Shown: positions 40,436-49,653, numbered from the stretch's first letter. The stretch is DNA of 64,000 bases from Halodurantibacterium flavum (GCF_042681825.1 NZ_JBHUGH010000003.1:124001-188000); one strand, 5' to 3'. Notes: a model not told the origin generated them from the sequence alone. Made by a program: numbers and translations.

Positions 40436-42556
40436 TCAGGGCTTTCTGCTCAGGTCCCGGTGACGGTCGAGTTCCGCCACATCGCTTTCCGCCTCAAGCG
40501 CCGTCATCACGGCATGGAGATGTTCCACATCCCGCACGTCCACGTCTACAAGAAGGCGATAATAATCGGGCTTGCGATCCACGAAGTTAAGATCCGAGAT
40601 ATTTGCCTTCTGCTCACCGATCAAGGTGCAGATCCGGCCCAGAACGCCGCTGTGATTGCTGATCGTGACCTCCAGTGTCACGGTGTTTGCGACAGGATGT
40701 CGCCCCCCCTGCCATTGCAGGTCCACCCAACGGTCAAGCTGTTCCTCGAACTCTTCCAGCGCGGGGCAGTCGATGGCATGGACGACGACCCCCTGCCCCC
40801 GATAGGTGATGCCCACGATCCGTTCCCCCGGCACGGGCTGGCAGCAATCGGCGCGGCGGAAGGGCTGCTCGGGCGACAGGCCCACGACGGGGCGCTTTGC
40901 GTCGACCTCATCGGGGCGGGCGGCGGCCAGTTCGGGGTAAAGCGTGACGACGACCTTGCGCGCCGTGATCTCGGCGCTGCCGATCCGGGCCAGCAGGTCG
41001 ATCTCGTCGCCGATGCCGAGCATCCGGGCGGCGGTGCGCAGCGCCTTGTCGGTGACCTTCTTGCCGACATGTTCAAAGGCCACGCGGGCGAGTTCCTGCC
41101 CCAGCCGCACGAAGCGCTGGTTGTCCTCTTCGCGCAGCGACTTGCGGATCGCGGCCTTGGCGCGTCCCGTCACCACGATGTCGATCCAGCTGGCCTGCGG
41201 GCGCTGCCCCTCGGCGGTGATGATCTCGACCGACTGCCCGTTCTTGAGCCGCGTCCAGAGCGGCACGCGCAGCCCGTCCACCTTGGCCGAGACGCAGGAA
41301 TTGCCGATCCGCGTGTGGATCGCATAGGCGAAATCGAGCGGTGTCGCCCCGCGCGGCAACTGGATCACATCGCCCTTGGGCGTGAAGCAGAAGACCTGGT
41401 CGGAATACATCTCAAGCTTCACATGCTCAAGAAACTCGTCATGGTCCTCGGCCTGATCGAAACGTTCGGTCAGGGTCGATATCCATTTCGCGGGATCGAC
41501 CGCAAAGGGGTTCCGGGTGCGCACGCCGTCGCGATAGGCCCAATGGGCGGCGACCCCGGCCTCGGCCACCTCATGCATCTGGCGGGTGCGGATCTGCACC
41601 TCGACCCGCTTGCCGTCACGCCCCGACACGGTGGTGTGGATCGAACGGTAGCCGTTCGACTTGGGCTGGCTAATATAATCCTTGAACCGCCCCGGCACCG
41701 CACGCCAGCGGGTATGGATCAGGCCGAGCACCCGGTAGCAATCGGCCACGTCATGGGTGATGACCCGAAAGCCGTAGATGTCCGAGAGCCGGGAAAAGCC
41801 CAGTTCCTTTTCCCGCATCTTGCGCCAGATCGAATAGGGCTTCTTGGCCCGGCCATAGACGTCCGCCTCGATCCCCGCCTTTTCAAGCTCCAGCCGGATG
41901 TCGTTGGTGATCTTGTGCACCACGTCGCCGGTTTCGCGCTGAAGCGTGATGAAGCGGCGGATGATCGAGTTGCGCGCCTCGGGGTTGAGAACCCGGAACG
42001 ACAGGTCCTCCAGCTCCTCGCGCATCCATTGCATCCCCATGCGGCCGGCCAGGGGGGCAAAGATCTCCATCGTCTCGCGCGCCTTCTGCGCCTGCTTTTC
42101 CGGGCGCATGGACTTGATCGTGCGCATGTTGTGCAGACGGTCGGCGAGCTTGACCAGGATCACCCGCAGGTCGCGCGACATCGCGATCAGCAGCTTGCGC
42201 ATGTTCTCGGCCTGCTTGGCCTCGGAACTCGACAGCTGAAGGTTGGTAAGCTTGGTCACCCCGTCGACAAGATCGGCGATTTCCTCGCTGAAAAGCCGTG
42301 CGATCTCGGACCAGGTGGATTTGGTATCCTCGATCGTGTCATGCAAAAGTGCCGTCACGATCGTGGCGTCATCAAGCCGCATCTCGGTCAGGATCGCGGC
42401 GACGGCGACGGGATGGGTAAAATAGGGCTCGCCCGAATGGCGTTTCTGCCCCTCATGCATCTGCGCGCCATAGGCATAGGCGCGCCGGATCAGATCATCG
42501 TTTGTACGCGGGTTGTAGTTGCGGACGAGGGCGATCAGGTCTTCGACGTCGATCAT
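40436..42556 (-). CDS. Bifunctional (p)ppGpp synthetase/hydrolase (RelA/SpoT homologue)
   Basis: A 706-residue stringent-response enzyme. In order: hydrolase HD domain (HSGEPYFTHPVAVAAIL, then LLHDTIEDT), synthetase domain (RFKDYISQPKSNGYRSIHT), TGS domain (CFTPKGDVIQLPRGATPLDF), a conserved-Cys region (ADCCQPVPGE) and a C-terminal ACT domain. Both active sites look intact, so it probably makes and degrades (p)ppGpp as the only long RSH protein, as in most alphaproteobacteria. rpoZ lies 51 bp upstream, the usual pairing of an RNA polymerase subunit that binds ppGpp with its source. Confidence 0.95.
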   Translation of the reverse strand: MIDVEDLIALVRNYNPRTNDDLIRRAYAYGAQMHEGQKRHSGEPYFTHPVAVAAILTEMRLDDATIVTALLHDTIEDTKSTWSEIARLFSEEIADLVDGVTKLTNLQLSSSEAKQAENMRKLLIAMSRDLRVILVKLADRLHNMRTIKSMRPEKQAQKARETMEIFAPLAGRMGMQWMREELEDLSFRVLNPEARNSIIRRFITLQRETGDVVHKITNDIRLELEKAGIEADVYGRAKKPYSIWRKMREKELGFSRLSDIYGFRVITHDVADCYRVLGLIHTRWRAVPGRFKDYISQPKSNGYRSIHTTVSGRDGKRVEVQIRTRQMHEVAEAGVAAHWAYRDGVRTRNPFAVDPAKWISTLTERFDQAEDHDEFLEHVKLEMYSDQVFCFTPKGDVIQLPRGATPLDFAYAIHTRIGNSCVSAKVDGLRVPLWTRLKNGQSVEIITAEGQRPQASWIDIVVTGRAKAAIRKSLREEDNQRFVRLGQELARVAFEHVGKKVTDKALRTAARMLGIGDEIDLLARIGSAEITARKVVVTLYPELAAARPDEVDAKRPVVGLSPEQPFRRADCCQPVPGERIVGITYRGQGVVVHAIDCPALEEFEEQLDRWVDLQWQGGRHPVANTVTLEVTISNHSGVLGRICTLIGEQKANISDLNFVDRKPDYYRLLVDVDVRDVEHLHAVMTALEAESDVAELDRHRDLSRKP

Positions 42557-42607
42557 CTGGACCGCTTTCCGAAGGGCCGTGCCGGCCCCGTCCCCGCGTT
42601 ACCCGGC

Positions 42608-42961
42608 TCAGCCCCGGCCCTGCGCTTCCATCAGCGCGCGGAGCAGTTTTTCCTCCGACAGGTCGTCCTGCGCCGGACGGTCGGTCTCGGCCCCCATCAG
42701 CATGACCATCTGGTCTTCCTCTGGCTCGTCGACCTCGATCTGGGTCTGGTTGCTTTCGATCAGACGCTCGCGCAGCGCCTCGGCCGACTGGGTTTCCTCG
42801 GCGATCTCGCGCAGGGCGACGACCGGGTTCTTGTCGTTGTCGCGATCCACCGTCAGCGGACCACCGGCGGCGATTTCACGCGCGCGATGGGCAGCGAGCA
42901 TCACCAGCTCGAACCGGTTCGGAACCTTGTCAACGCAGTCTTCAACCGTCACGCGGGCCAT
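42608..42961 (-). CDS. rpoZ: DNA-directed RNA polymerase subunit omega
   Basis: A 117-residue RNA polymerase assembly subunit. MARVTVEDCVDKVPNRFELVMLAAHRAREI is the universal core; the acidic tail after residue 80 is typical of alphaproteobacteria. The ATG at 42961 matches the family start, so upstream codons in frame are not used. Directly upstream of the RSH gene in the operon. Confidence 0.96.
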   Translation of the reverse strand: MARVTVEDCVDKVPNRFELVMLAAHRAREIAAGGPLTVDRDNDKNPVVALREIAEETQSAEALRERLIESNQTQIEVDEPEEDQMVMLMGAETDRPAQDDLSEEKLLRALMEAQGRG

Positions 42962-43042
42962 GAGCGACTCCAATAAGGGAGGGGTATGGAGCGCCCCTTC
43001 TATGCCCTCAGAATGACCTTGACAAGGCAAGATTGCACATCT

Positions 43043-43618
43043 TCACGGATCCGGGATCGCGACGACATCCTCAAGCGCCCCCGCAGGCAGGGCGTCACGC
43101 AGTTCGCGGGCGGTGCGGCCCAGAACCGGATGACGCCAGTCGGGCGCGATATCGCAGAGCGGAACCAGAACGAAGGCCCGGTCCTGCAGGCGCGGATGCG
43201 GCAGGATCAGCCGGTCGGGCGCGCGCACCGCCTGATCCTCGGGCGGCAGGTCATGCCAGTCGCGCCAGACGTTCCGGTCCGGCAGGACCGCGTCCCCCCA
43301 GGCCAGAAGATCGAGGTCGAGCGTACGCACGCCCCAGCGTTTCCTGCGCACACGTCCGAACTCTGCCTCGACAGCGTGCAACCGCGCCAGAAGCGCCTCG
43401 GGTGCAAGCACCGTGGTCAGGCGCGCCGCCGAGTTGACATAGTCGGGGCCCGCCCCCACCGGAAAGCAGGGGGTGCGGAAAAACCTTGCGACTTCATGAA
43501 CTTGAACATCCCCGCCGGCCAGGACGCGCAGTGCCTCGCGCAGGGTCTCTTCCGGCCCTTTTCCATCATGTTCCTCATTGGAACCAAGCGCGATGAGCGC
43601 GGTTTTAATCTGTGGCAC
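43043..43618 (-). CDS. folK: 2-amino-4-hydroxy-6-hydroxymethyldihydropteridine diphosphokinase
   Basis: A 191-residue folate-pathway enzyme transferring pyrophosphate from ATP to the pterin. ALIALGSNEEHDG is the N-terminal strand and loop, and RRKRWGVRTLDLDLLAWGD is the signature with the Mg-binding Asp pair. It starts with GTG at 43618, preceded by AGGAAA. It appears to be the first gene of the rpoZ-rsh-pdxJ operon, with an 81-bp gap to rpoZ; folP is not in the window. Confidence 0.94.
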   Translation of the reverse strand: MPQIKTALIALGSNEEHDGKGPEETLREALRVLAGGDVQVHEVARFFRTPCFPVGAGPDYVNSAARLTTVLAPEALLARLHAVEAEFGRVRRKRWGVRTLDLDLLAWGDAVLPDRNVWRDWHDLPPEDQAVRAPDRLILPHPRLQDRAFVLVPLCDIAPDWRHPVLGRTARELRDALPAGALEDVVAIPDP

Positions 43619-43657
43619 GGATTTTCCTGACTATTAAAATCGGAGTCTTGCAGTGTG

Positions 43658-43672
43658 TTAACATTCGCCTAA
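43658..43672 (+). promoter_or_regulatory. CtrA-like site upstream of the NYN gene
   Basis: TTAACATTCGCCTAA matches TTAA-N7-TTAA with one mismatch, in an AT-rich divergent gap between folK and the NYN-domain gene. Confidence 0.4.
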
Positions 43673-43740
43673 TGTATACTTAGAGTATGTGTTCGGCGAC
43701 CTCAGGCGCAATGCCACGAGCCCGCCAGGAAAGGTTGATT

Positions 43741-44313
43741 ATGTTTTACAAGGATGAACGGCTGGCGCTGTTTATCGATGGCTCGAACCTTTACGCATCC
43801 GCGAAATCCCTTGGTTTCGACATCGACTACAAGCTATTGCGACAGGAATTCATGCGGCGCGGAAAGCTGCTACGCGCCTTTTACTACACCGCCCTGCTGG
43901 ATACCGAGGAATATTCGCCCATTCGCCCGCTCGTGGACTGGCTGCATTACAACGGCTTTTCCATGGTGACGAAGCCGGCCAAGGAATACACGGACAGCAT
44001 GGGCCGCCGCAAGGTCAAGGGCAACATGGACATCGAGCTTGCCGTCGACGCGATGGAGCTTGCGCCCCGGGTGGATCATATCGTGCTCTTTTCCGGCGAC
44101 GGCGATTTCCGCCCCTTGGTCGAGAGCCTTCAGCGGCAGGGTGTCCGTGTCTCGGTCGTGTCCACCATCCGCAGCCAGCCGCCGATGATCGCGGATGAAC
44201 TGCGCCGGCAGGCCGACAATTTCATCGAGCTGGACGAGCTGCGCGACGTGATCGGCCGCCCGCCCCGCGACGTGCGCCCGGAACGCGACAACAGCGAGCT
44301 TGTCGAAAATTGA
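43741..44313 (+). CDS. NYN domain (LabA/DUF88-like) protein
   Basis: A 190-residue soluble protein with the NYN/PIN-like fold: LALFIDGSNLYASAKSLG holds the first acidic residue, NMDIELAVDAMELA the second, and HIVLFSGDGDFRPLVESL the third and fourth. Such proteins are predicted metal-dependent RNases; in cyanobacteria LabA affects the clock. The last 20 residues are charged and disordered. AGGAAAGG lies before the ATG at 43741. The AT-rich upstream gap is unusual for this window. Confidence 0.9.
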   Translation: MFYKDERLALFIDGSNLYASAKSLGFDIDYKLLRQEFMRRGKLLRAFYYTALLDTEEYSPIRPLVDWLHYNGFSMVTKPAKEYTDSMGRRKVKGNMDIELAVDAMELAPRVDHIVLFSGDGDFRPLVESLQRQGVRVSVVSTIRSQPPMIADELRRQADNFIELDELRDVIGRPPRDVRPERDNSELVEN

Positions 44314-44403
44314 AGGCAGGGGCCGGGGCGGACGCTCTGGACGATCGATCGCAATGGCCTTACCTCTGGAACCGCATCCCGACGGCAAAGAGGCAGCGCG
44401 ACC

Positions 44404-45354
44404 ATGACCAAACCCGGCCTGACGCTTTACCTGGCGGCCCCGCGCGGATTCTGCGCGGGGGTGGACCGCGCGATCAAGATCGTCGAGATGGCGATCGAGA
44501 AATGGGGCGCGCCCGTCTATGTCCGGCACGAGATCGTGCACAACAAATACGTCGTGGACGGGCTGCGGGCCAAGGGCGCGATCTTTGTCGAGGAACTGGA
44601 CGAATGCCCGGCCGACCGCCCGGTCGTCTTTTCCGCCCATGGGGTGCCGAAATCCGTGCCGGCGGCGGCCGAGGCGCGGAAGATGGTCTATGTGGATGCC
44701 ACCTGCCCCCTGGTGAGCAAGGTTCATGTGGAGGCCGAGCGTCACCATGAGGCCGGCCTTCAGATGGTGATGATCGGGCATGCGGGCCACCCGGAAACGC
44801 TAGGCACCATGGGCCAGCTTCCCCCCGGCGAGGTGATCCTGGTCGAGACTGTGGACGATGTCGCGCGGATCGCGGTACGCGACCCGTCGCGCCTTGCCTT
44901 CATCACCCAGACGACGCTCTCGGTCGACGATACGGCCGAAATCGTTGCGGCGCTGCAGGCGCGGTTTCCGGCGATCGTCGGCCCGCACAAAGAGGATATC
45001 TGTTACGCGACCACCAACCGGCAGGCCTCGGTCAAGGCGATCGCGCCGCTGATCGACGCGCTTCTGGTGATCGGCGCGCCGAATTCATCGAATTCCCGCC
45101 GGCTGGTCGAGGTGGGGCGCGCCGCCGGCTGCGCCTATGCCCAGCTTGTGCAGCGCGCGACCGATATCGACTGGCGCGCGCTGGAGGGCGTGCGCGCCAT
45201 CGGCATCACCGCCGGCGCCAGCGCGCCCGAGGTGCTGGTGAACGAGGTCATCGCCGCCTTTGAGGCGCGGTATGACGTGACCAGGGAACAGGTGGAAACG
45301 GCTGTGGAACGGGTGGAATTCAAGGTGCCGCGCGTCTTGCGCGAACCGGCATGA
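44404..45354 (+). CDS. ispH: 4-hydroxy-3-methylbut-2-enyl diphosphate reductase
   Basis: A 316-residue iron-sulfur enzyme, the last step of the methylerythritol phosphate pathway giving IPP and DMAPP. The three cluster cysteines are in RGFCAGVDRAI, VDATCPLVSK and DICYATTNRQ; HEIVHNKYVV and the SNSRRLVEV phosphate site are intact. Overlaps rnhA by 4 bp (ATGA). The operon ispH-rnhA is usual in this order. Confidence 0.96.
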   Translation: MTKPGLTLYLAAPRGFCAGVDRAIKIVEMAIEKWGAPVYVRHEIVHNKYVVDGLRAKGAIFVEELDECPADRPVVFSAHGVPKSVPAAAEARKMVYVDATCPLVSKVHVEAERHHEAGLQMVMIGHAGHPETLGTMGQLPPGEVILVETVDDVARIAVRDPSRLAFITQTTLSVDDTAEIVAALQARFPAIVGPHKEDICYATTNRQASVKAIAPLIDALLVIGAPNSSNSRRLVEVGRAAGCAYAQLVQRATDIDWRALEGVRAIGITAGASAPEVLVNEVIAAFEARYDVTREQVETAVERVEFKVPRVLREPA

Positions 45355-45815
45355 CCCGCCTTTACGCCTATACCGACGGCGCCTGTTCCGGCAATCCGGG
45401 TCCGGGCGGCTGGGGCGCGCTGCTGATCGCGCGCGATGGCGATACGGTCCTGAAGGAACGGGAACTGAGCGGCGGCGAGGCGCTGACGACCAACAACCGG
45501 ATGGAACTGATGGCGGCCATTATGGCGCTCGAATGCCTCAGCCGCGCGTCCGAAATCACGGTCGTGACCGACAGCGCCTATGTGAAGAACGGCATCACCG
45601 AATGGCTGCCGGGCTGGAAGCGCAAGGGCTGGAAGACCTCGACCAACAAGCCGGTCAAGAACGACGACCTGTGGCGCAGGCTCGACAGTGCGCGGGAACG
45701 CCATCAGGTGCGCTGGGAATGGATCAAGGGCCATGCCGGCCACGCCGAGAATGAGCGTGCCGATGCCCTGGCCCGCGCAGGAATGGCCCCGTTCAAGCCC
45801 CTGTCCGTCCCATGA
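45351..45815 (+). CDS. rnhA: Ribonuclease HI
   Basis: A 154-residue enzyme that cuts RNA in RNA-DNA hybrids. Catalytic acids are in YTDGACSGNPGPGGW, NNRMELMAAI, VTDSAYVKNGI and the final ENERADALAR. Overlaps ispH upstream and the TRIC gene downstream by 4 bp each. Confidence 0.96.
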   Translation: MTRLYAYTDGACSGNPGPGGWGALLIARDGDTVLKERELSGGEALTTNNRMELMAAIMALECLSRASEITVVTDSAYVKNGITEWLPGWKRKGWKTSTNKPVKNDDLWRRLDSARERHQVRWEWIKGHAGHAENERADALARAGMAPFKPLSVP

Positions 45816-46435
45816 CGCTGGTCGGATTTCTGGATCACGCGGCGGTTCTGGTCTTTGCGCTGACCGGGGCGCTGGTCGCGAGCCGTGCGCAGCTGGATAT
45901 CGTGGGCTTCATCTTCATCGCCTGCCTGACCGCCGTCGGCGGCGGCACGGTGCGCGACGTGATCCTGAACCGCGACACGGTGTTCTGGATCGCCGAGCCG
46001 ACCTTCATCGGCCTCGCCTCGGCCGCTGCGATCTTTGTCTTCTTCACCGCGCACCTGCTCGAAAGCCGCTATCGGGCGCTGCTCTGGCTCGATGCCTGCG
46101 CGCTTGCGGTCGCAGTGCCGGCCGGTGTGGGCGTCGCGATGGGGATGGGGCAGCCCTGGGCGATCATCCTGATCATGGGCGTCGTGACGGGGTGCCTTGG
46201 CGGCCTCATGCGGGACGTGGTCTGCAACGAGGTTCCGCTGGTCCTCAAGCAGGGAGAGCTTTACGTGACCTGCGCCTTTGCCGGGGCTGCGGCGGCGGTC
46301 CTGCTGATCCGGATCACGGGCGAGCCGCGCCTCGCCCTCTGGGCCTGCGCGCTGGTCACGCTGGCGCTCAGGGCGGGCAGCCTTGCGCTGGGTTGGCGGT
46401 TGCCGGTCTACCGGGCGCGCCCGCCCCGGGTCTAG
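45812..46435 (+). CDS. Trimeric intracellular cation (TRIC) channel family protein
   Basis: A 207-residue inner-membrane protein with seven hydrophobic helices and two internal UPF0126 repeats, marked by ACLTAVGGGTVRDVILNRD and the matching MGVVTGCLGGLMRDVVCNE. Prokaryotic TRIC proteins form homotrimeric K+-permeable channels. Its start overlaps rnhA, and its end overlaps the convergent fmt by 4 bp. Confidence 0.9.
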   Translation: MTLVGFLDHAAVLVFALTGALVASRAQLDIVGFIFIACLTAVGGGTVRDVILNRDTVFWIAEPTFIGLASAAAIFVFFTAHLLESRYRALLWLDACALAVAVPAGVGVAMGMGQPWAIILIMGVVTGCLGGLMRDVVCNEVPLVLKQGELYVTCAFAGAAAAVLLIRITGEPRLALWACALVTLALRAGSLALGWRLPVYRARPPRV

Positions 46436-47346
46436 GCCAGCCGCGTTCCCGGCGGCAGGGGCAGACCCCGCCGCAATTCCTCGACCGGCATCGGGCGCTT
46501 GCCCTCGCGCTGCGCCTGCGTGATGGTGACGGCGCCGGTCCCGGCGCCGCAGGCGATCGTCAGGCCGCTGCCCTCCAGAACCTCGCCCGGGGCGCCGCGC
46601 CCATCCGAGACGCTGCTCTGCAACAGTTTCAGCCTTTCCCCCACCGCCACGCACCACGCCCCCGGGGAGGGCGAAAGGCCCCGGATCTGGCGATCGACCT
46701 CGACTGCCGCGCGGGTCCAGTCGATCCGCGCCTCGGCCTTGTCGATCTTGGCGGCATATGTCACGCCCGCCTCGGGCTGCGGCACGGGCCGAAGCGCCGG
46801 CAGGCGCTCCAATGCCTCAAGGATCAGCCCCGCGCCGATCTCGCTCAGCCGGTCATGCAGCATTCCGGTCGTTTCCTGTGTGCCGATTGCCGTCGCCTTG
46901 CGCAACAGGACCGGCCCGGTATCTAGCCCTGCCTCCATCTGCATGATGCAGATACCGGTTTCCGCATCGCCCGCCAGGATCGCGCGATGGATGGGGGCCG
47001 CGCCGCGCCAGCGTGGCAAAAGCGACGCGTGGATGTTCAGACAGCCCAGGCGCGGCGCATCCAGGACCGCCTGCGGCAGGATCAGCCCATAGGCCACCAC
47101 CACCGCGACATCCGCACCCAGTGCCGCGAAATCCGCCTGTTCGGCCGCCCCGCGCAGGCTGACCGGATGACGGACGGTCAGCCCCAGCGCCTCGGCCCGC
47201 GCATGAACGGGTGTCGGCCGGTCCTTTTTGCCCCGGCCGGCGGGACGGGGGGGCTGGCAATAGACCGCAACGATTTCATGCGCGTCATGCAACGCCTCAA
47301 GCACCGGGACCGAGAAATCGGGCGTTCCCATGAAGACAACCTTCAT
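46432..47346 (-). CDS. fmt: Methionyl-tRNA formyltransferase
   Basis: A 304-residue enzyme that formylates initiator Met-tRNA. MKVVFMGTPDFSVPVLEAL is the conserved start, NIHASLLPRWRGAAPIHRAI carries the catalytic His and SLLPRWRG loop, and the C-terminal domain binds tRNA. It lies last in def / def-like / fmt, with a 4-bp overlap to the def-like gene, so the two opposite steps of N-formyl handling are co-expressed. Confidence 0.96.
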   Translation of the reverse strand: MKVVFMGTPDFSVPVLEALHDAHEIVAVYCQPPRPAGRGKKDRPTPVHARAEALGLTVRHPVSLRGAAEQADFAALGADVAVVVAYGLILPQAVLDAPRLGCLNIHASLLPRWRGAAPIHRAILAGDAETGICIMQMEAGLDTGPVLLRKATAIGTQETTGMLHDRLSEIGAGLILEALERLPALRPVPQPEAGVTYAAKIDKAEARIDWTRAAVEVDRQIRGLSPSPGAWCVAVGERLKLLQSSVSDGRGAPGEVLEGSGLTIACGAGTGAVTITQAQREGKRPMPVEELRRGLPLPPGTRLA

Positions 47347-47846
47347 CCCCGCCTCCGCATCTTTTCGGCGCGGGCAATCAGCATCCGGCGCCTCAATGAC
47401 TTCAGATGGTCGAAATACATCCGCCCGTTCAGATGGTCGATCTGGTGCTGCACCGATGTCGCCCAAAGCCCGACGAAATCGCGTTCCTCCACCTCTCCTT
47501 TGGCGTTGAGGAACCGGACCGTCACGGCCCGGGGACGAGAGATGACGGCGGAAACGCCGGGCAGGTTCGGGCTTGCCTCCTCATGCTCGCGGAACTGGAC
47601 CGAGGAATGGAGCACCTCGGGATTGGCCAGAAGCACCGCCTGCCCCCGCGTATCGGAACAGTCCACAACCGCCAGCCGCTGCATCACGCCGATCTGCGGC
47701 CCCGCAAGGCCATAGCCCGGCATCGCGTCCATCGTCTCGACCATATCGGCCCAGACCCTGCGGATGTCGTCCGTCACCCCGGCTACCGGCTCGGCCACCG
47801 TCATCAGCCGCCGGTCAGGCCACGGAACGAACGGACGAACCGTCAC
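47343..47846 (-). CDS. Degenerate peptide deformylase paralogue
   Basis: A 167-residue protein with the deformylase fold but altered active site. Motif 1 is GYGLAGPQIG (GVGLAAPQIG in the neighbour). Motif 2, normally EGCLS with the metal-binding Cys, reads EASPNLPG. Motif 3, normally HEIDH with the catalytic Glu, reads HQIDH. Two of the key residues are therefore gone while both metal His remain, so deformylase activity is unlikely. It overlaps def and fmt by 4 bp each, so it is kept under the same control. A regulatory or binding role is inference. Confidence 0.88.
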   Translation of the reverse strand: MTVRPFVPWPDRRLMTVAEPVAGVTDDIRRVWADMVETMDAMPGYGLAGPQIGVMQRLAVVDCSDTRGQAVLLANPEVLHSSVQFREHEEASPNLPGVSAVISRPRAVTVRFLNAKGEVEERDFVGLWATSVQHQIDHLNGRMYFDHLKSLRRRMLIARAEKMRRRG

Positions 47847-48364
47847 GCCCGCGCCCGTTCCCGTTTGAGCTTTTCCATGCGCCGGGTGATCATCTGCCGT
47901 TTCAGCGGCTTGAGGTAGTCGATGAAGAGCTTGCCGTTCAGGTGGTCGATCTCATGCTGGACGCAGGTCGCCCAGAGCCCGTCAAACGTCTCTTCCTGCG
48001 TGCTTCCGTCAAGGCCCGTCCAGCGGACGCGCACCTCGGCGGGGCGTTCCACCTCGGCGAACTGGTCCGGGATCGAGAGGCAGCCTTCCTCATGGATGTT
48101 CGTCGCCTCGGAGGTCCAGATGATCTCGGGGTTCACCAGGACCATGGGGCGCGGCGGGGCCTCGGGGTCCTTGACGCAATCCATGACGATGATGCGGCTC
48201 ATCACGCCGATCTGCGGCGCGGCAAGGCCCACCCCCGGCGCCTCGTACATCGTTTCCAGCATGTCGGCGGCAAGGGCGCGCACCTCATCCGTGATTTCGG
48301 GCACGGGGGCGCAGACCTTTTTCAGGCGCGGGTCGGGATGGATCAGGATCGAGCGCAACGTCAT
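47843..48364 (-). CDS. def: Peptide deformylase
   Basis: A 173-residue iron/zinc enzyme that removes the formyl group from nascent proteins. All three motifs are intact: GVGLAAPQIG, EEGCLS and QHEIDH. The C-terminus is a basic helix (KLKRERARA) that in other deformylases contacts the ribosome. First gene of def / def-like / fmt. The upstream 94 bp separate it from the divergent aminotransferase gene. Confidence 0.96.
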   Translation of the reverse strand: MTLRSILIHPDPRLKKVCAPVPEITDEVRALAADMLETMYEAPGVGLAAPQIGVMSRIIVMDCVKDPEAPPRPMVLVNPEIIWTSEATNIHEEGCLSIPDQFAEVERPAEVRVRWTGLDGSTQEETFDGLWATCVQHEIDHLNGKLFIDYLKPLKRQMITRRMEKLKRERARA

Positions 48365-48458
48365 GCCCCGGATTTACGGTGCCGACGCCCTCGTTGCAAG
48401 AGCGGGTGACATTCCCCGCCCGCCGCGCCAGACTGCGCCCAAACAGACGAGGGACAGC

Positions 48459-49631
48459 ATGAATTTCGACGAGATCATCGAGCGGCGCGGCACGCATTCG
48501 GCCAAGTGGGACGGGATGGAGGCCGCCTATGGCGTCAGCGCCGCCGACGGCATTCCGATGTGGGTCGCGGATATGGACTTTCGCCCGCCGGCCTGCGTGA
48601 CCGAAACGCTCCGGTCGATGACAGATCATGGCATCTACGGCTATTTCGGCGATCCGCGCGACTACAACGCCGCCATCGCCTGGTGGATGGAGACGCGCCA
48701 CGGCTGGCGGGTCGAACCCGACTGGATCTTCACGACCCACGGGCTGGTCCACGGCACCTCGGTCTGTGTCGAGACCTTCACCGCGCCCGGCGATGGCGTC
48801 GTGCTTTTCACGCCGGTCTATCATGCCTTTGCCCGGGTCATCCGCGCCGCGGACCGCGAGGTGGTGGAATGCCCCCTCGTGCTGCGCGACGGCCGGTATG
48901 AGATGGATTTCGCTGCCTATGATGCGCAGATGACCGGGCGCGAAAGGATGGTGATCCTCTGCTCGCCCCATAACCCGGGCGGGCGCGTCTGGACGCAGGA
49001 CGAACTGCGCACGCTGGCCGATTTCGCAAAGCGGCATGACCTGATCCTAATCTCGGACGAGATCCACCACGATCTGGTCTTTCCCGGCCAGCGCCACCAC
49101 CCTATGACCCTTGCCGCACCGGACATCGCGGACCGGCTGGTGATGATGACCGCGACGACCAAGACCTTCAACATCGCGGGCAGCCATACCGGCAACCTGA
49201 TCGTCCCCGACCCCGATCTGCGGGCCCGCATCGGGAAAAAGATCATGGCGCTGGGGATATCGCCCAACAGCTTCGGTATCTTCATGGCGACCGCCGCCTA
49301 TTCGCCCGAGGGTGCGGCCTGGGTCGATGCGCTGATGCCCTATCTGGACCGAAACCGGAGGATACTGGAGGACGGGCTGAACGCGATCCCCGGTGTGCAG
49401 GCCATGCCGCTGGAGGCGACCTATCTCAGTTGGGTGGATTTTTCGGGCACCGGCATGGATGAGGCCGAAGTCCTGCACCGCGTCCAGACCGAGGCGCGGA
49501 TCGCCGCCAATCACGGCAAGACCTTCGGCAGCGGCGGAGAACGGTTCCTGCGGTTCAACTTCGCCACACCCCGCGCACGGGTGGTCGAGGCGGTCGAACG
49601 ACTGCAGGCGGCTTTTCGCGACCTGCAATAG
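48459..49631 (+). CDS. MalY/PatB family PLP-dependent aminotransferase
   Basis: A 390-residue fold-type I PLP enzyme. MNFDEIIERRGTHSAKWDGM with IPMWVADMDF is the MalY/PatB N-terminus, LCSPHNPGGRVW and ISDEIHHDLVF are core motifs, and the PLP Lys is in TATTKTFNIAGSHTGN. Family members are cystathionine beta-lyases (C-S lyases) or aminotransferases; the choice cannot be made here. GAGGGA precedes the ATG. A BKACE gene follows 22 bp later, suggesting a catabolic unit. Confidence 0.9.
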   Translation: MNFDEIIERRGTHSAKWDGMEAAYGVSAADGIPMWVADMDFRPPACVTETLRSMTDHGIYGYFGDPRDYNAAIAWWMETRHGWRVEPDWIFTTHGLVHGTSVCVETFTAPGDGVVLFTPVYHAFARVIRAADREVVECPLVLRDGRYEMDFAAYDAQMTGRERMVILCSPHNPGGRVWTQDELRTLADFAKRHDLILISDEIHHDLVFPGQRHHPMTLAAPDIADRLVMMTATTKTFNIAGSHTGNLIVPDPDLRARIGKKIMALGISPNSFGIFMATAAYSPEGAAWVDALMPYLDRNRRILEDGLNAIPGVQAMPLEATYLSWVDFSGTGMDEAEVLHRVQTEARIAANHGKTFGSGGERFLRFNFATPRARVVEAVERLQAAFRDLQ

Positions 49632-49653
49632 CCTACGGGGGGGAAAGTCGCCC

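Noticed and set aside
39749..42976. A 1075-codon plus-strand frame opposite rsh, rpoZ, DUF2062 and the end of pdxJ
   Set aside because: It is a shadow of well-identified minus-strand genes and shows no domain, no ribosome binding site and a His/Arg/Pro-rich composition.
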